From positions 1 through 5,920 of the forward strand of contig JBILMS010000112.1 of assembly GCA_044375415.1 (NCBI GenBank): a stretch of DNA of 5,920 nt, given 5' to 3'. Shown here piece by piece: positions 4,815 to 5,920 of the stretch (positions are counted from its first letter, which is position 1; the number at the start of each line of letters is the position of its first letter). The position numbers and the translations under genes are program-made. This DNA comes from JAWXBG01 sp044375415. Its GTDB lineage: Bacteria > Bacteroidota > Bacteroidia > Flavobacteriales_D > Sanyastnellaceae. The notes under the pieces are model-generated. The model worked only from the letters and a program-made list of their open reading frames with translations. It had not been told where the DNA came from and made no database searches.

Positions 4815-5887
4815 GCTCTGTTCGGTATATCAATTGTAAACCTGGTTCCGTCGCCAAATATAGAATGAACCTGTATGTTCGCCCCAATTTTGACCGCCGC
4901 CTGCTTCGAAATAAATAATCCCACACCGGAAGTGAGGTTCTGACCATCAAAGGGCTCAAATATCCGCTCGAGGCGACCCTCCTCTATACCAATACCATTG
5001 TCGGATACCCTAACAACGGCTTTTTCGGCGTTTTGTAACACCTCCACGGTAATTCGAGGTGAGGGTTTGGCTAGATCCGCATAACGAATGCCATTGCTCA
5101 ATAAGTTCAGCAAAATTACCCGCACGCGATGACGGTCGCCCCGAAAGGCATAACTCCCGTTTACCTCGATATTAACTTCAGGCACAATTTTGTAGCCTGT
5201 GCGCTGCAAATACCGCAAAAGTTCGTCGAGTAATTCTTTGAAATCTATAGTCTCCAAAATCTCCTCGGTGCGGGCATTTTGGTAGTAATAAATGATGTTT
5301 TGCACCGCTTCATTTAAACGCTGCAGACTCGTATCGAGCATGCCAACACATTCTTTTACCTTGGTAGTATCATCTTCGTGGCGCAGCAATTCCATAACGC
5401 CCAACATGCTCACCAGCGGGGCTCGCAGCTCGTGCGAGGTGCTGTACACAAATTTATCGAGTTCGGCATGGGTAGATTCCAGTTCCACATTTTTGAGGCG
5501 CAACTCCTGTTCGCGATCAAATTTTTCGCGGGCATTGTCTATGCAAATGCGAAGCTCCTGTTCGCTCCACGGTTTGGTGATATAGCGATACACTTGACCT
5601 CGGTTGATGGCGTCTATCACGGCTTCTATATCTGCATAACCCGTTACCAGTATGCGCACAGGATCCGGAAATTCGTTGCGTACCAGTTCAAAAAACTCCA
5701 CGCCGCTGATTTCCGCCATTTTTTGGTCGGAGAAGATGACATGAATTTCCTTTTCGCGCAGAATGTTTACGGCTTCCTGAGCAGAGGAAGTGATATAGAT
5801 GTCGTAGTCGCGACGAAACAAAGCACGAAAGGAGAACAAATTGTTCTCCTCGTCATCTAGGTATAAAACGCCGGCTTTAGTGCTCAT
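4811..5887 (-). CDS. Soluble receiver-histidine kinase (REC-HisKA-HATPase_c)
   Basis: The 358-residue protein has no signal peptide or membrane segment. Residues about 5-120 form a receiver domain: D11-D12, phosphoacceptor Asp54 in FSDQKM, Thr82 and Lys105-Pro106. A short coiled coil (about 120-145) leads to the dimerisation and phosphotransfer domain with His152 in STSHELRAPL (149-158). The ATPase domain (about 240-356) shows the N box around Asn261 and Asn265, DNGIG (296-300), FEPF (310-313) and SGVGL (320-324). All catalytic residues expected for a working kinase are visible. The N-terminal receiver in place of a sensor means its activity is set by phosphorylation from another kinase, not by a direct signal; the receiver most resembles those with the LVTGYAD and YITKPW motifs. 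It is translationally coupled to the downstream regulator and probably to a gene ending at the window edge. Confidence 0.94.
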   Translation of the reverse strand: MSTKAGVLYLDDEENNLFSFRALFRRDYDIYITSSAQEAVNILREKEIHVIFSDQKMAEISGVEFFELVRNEFPDPVRILVTGYADIEAVIDAINRGQVYRYITKPWSEQELRICIDNAREKFDREQELRLKNVELESTHAELDKFVYSTSHELRAPLVSMLGVMELLRHEDDTTKVKECVGMLDTSLQRLNEAVQNIIYYYQNARTEEILETIDFKELLDELLRYLQRTGYKIVPEVNIEVNGSYAFRGDRHRVRVILLNLLSNGIRYADLAKPSPRITVEVLQNAEKAVVRVSDNGIGIEEGRLERIFEPFDGQNLTSGVGLFISKQAAVKIGANIQVHSIFGDGTRFTIDIPNRA

Positions 5888-5920
5888 GGGCTGCTTCGCG
5901 CCTCAAAATGCTTTCGGATG
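5884..5920 (-). CDS. Probable 3' end of an upstream gene in the kinase operon (partial)
   Basis: On the reverse strand one frame stays open from the window edge, encoding a tail IRKHFEARSSP and a TGA that overlaps the kinase ATG as ATGA. This four-base overlap is typical of coupled genes and matches the style of the next junction. A second frame is also open, ending in RREAAHEH with a TAA about 11 bases inside the kinase. The tail is too short to assign. A sensor kinase would fit the context but is not shown by the sequence. Confidence 0.35.
   Translation of the reverse strand, partial: IRKHFEARSSP

Noticed and set aside
5292..5860. Forward open frames of 97 and 160 residues opposite the histidine kinase
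   Set aside because: They are antisense to a complete REC-HisKA-HATPase gene with all motifs; the products show no domain and read as mirror translations.

Overview
This window is chromosomal DNA from a member of the Bacteroidota. The evidence is a secreted protein ending in a type IX secretion (T9SS) C-terminal sorting domain, signal peptides ending in A-Q, promoter-like sequences of the Bacteroidota form TAnnTTTG instead of TATAAT, little sign of Shine-Dalgarno sequences, and intergenic spacers full of decayed palindromes and 'TTTGTGGTAAAA'-type repeats. I cannot assign an order or genus.

Layout. Positions 1-685 hold no convincing gene. They contain a nested inverted repeat (15-168), a cluster of palindromes that can fold into one branched structure (about 247-428), and one copy of a dispersed repeat (520-556). 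Then come three forward genes: an OmpA-family lipoprotein with a long coiled-coil stalk (686-1675), phosphoglycerate kinase pgk (1742-2938), and a small secreted protein built from five 20-residue repeats (3006-3479). A 463-base convergent spacer (3480-3942) is packed with repeats. The remaining genes are on the reverse strand: a 110-residue protein that is little more than a signal peptide plus a T9SS sorting domain (3943-4275), a stand-alone receiver-domain response regulator (4395-4814), and a soluble receiver-histidine kinase (4811-5887). A further reverse-strand gene probably ends at the right edge, overlapping the kinase start.

How the genes work together. The kinase and the single-domain regulator overlap and almost certainly form one translationally coupled phosphorelay unit, possibly with the cut-off gene upstream. 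The T9SS-tail gene lies downstream of them on the same strand, but a perfect TAnnTTTG element in the 119-base gap suggests it has its own promoter. The OmpA lipoprotein is a cell-envelope protein and pgk a glycolytic housekeeping gene; they seem to be neighbours without a shared function, and pgk has its own promoter candidate.

The least ordinary items are the 20-residue repeat protein (a possible closed beta-hairpin-repeat fold), the cargo-less T9SS tail protein, and the structured intergenic repeat at 284-428. No CRISPR array, tRNA, rRNA, transposase or obvious defence system is visible.
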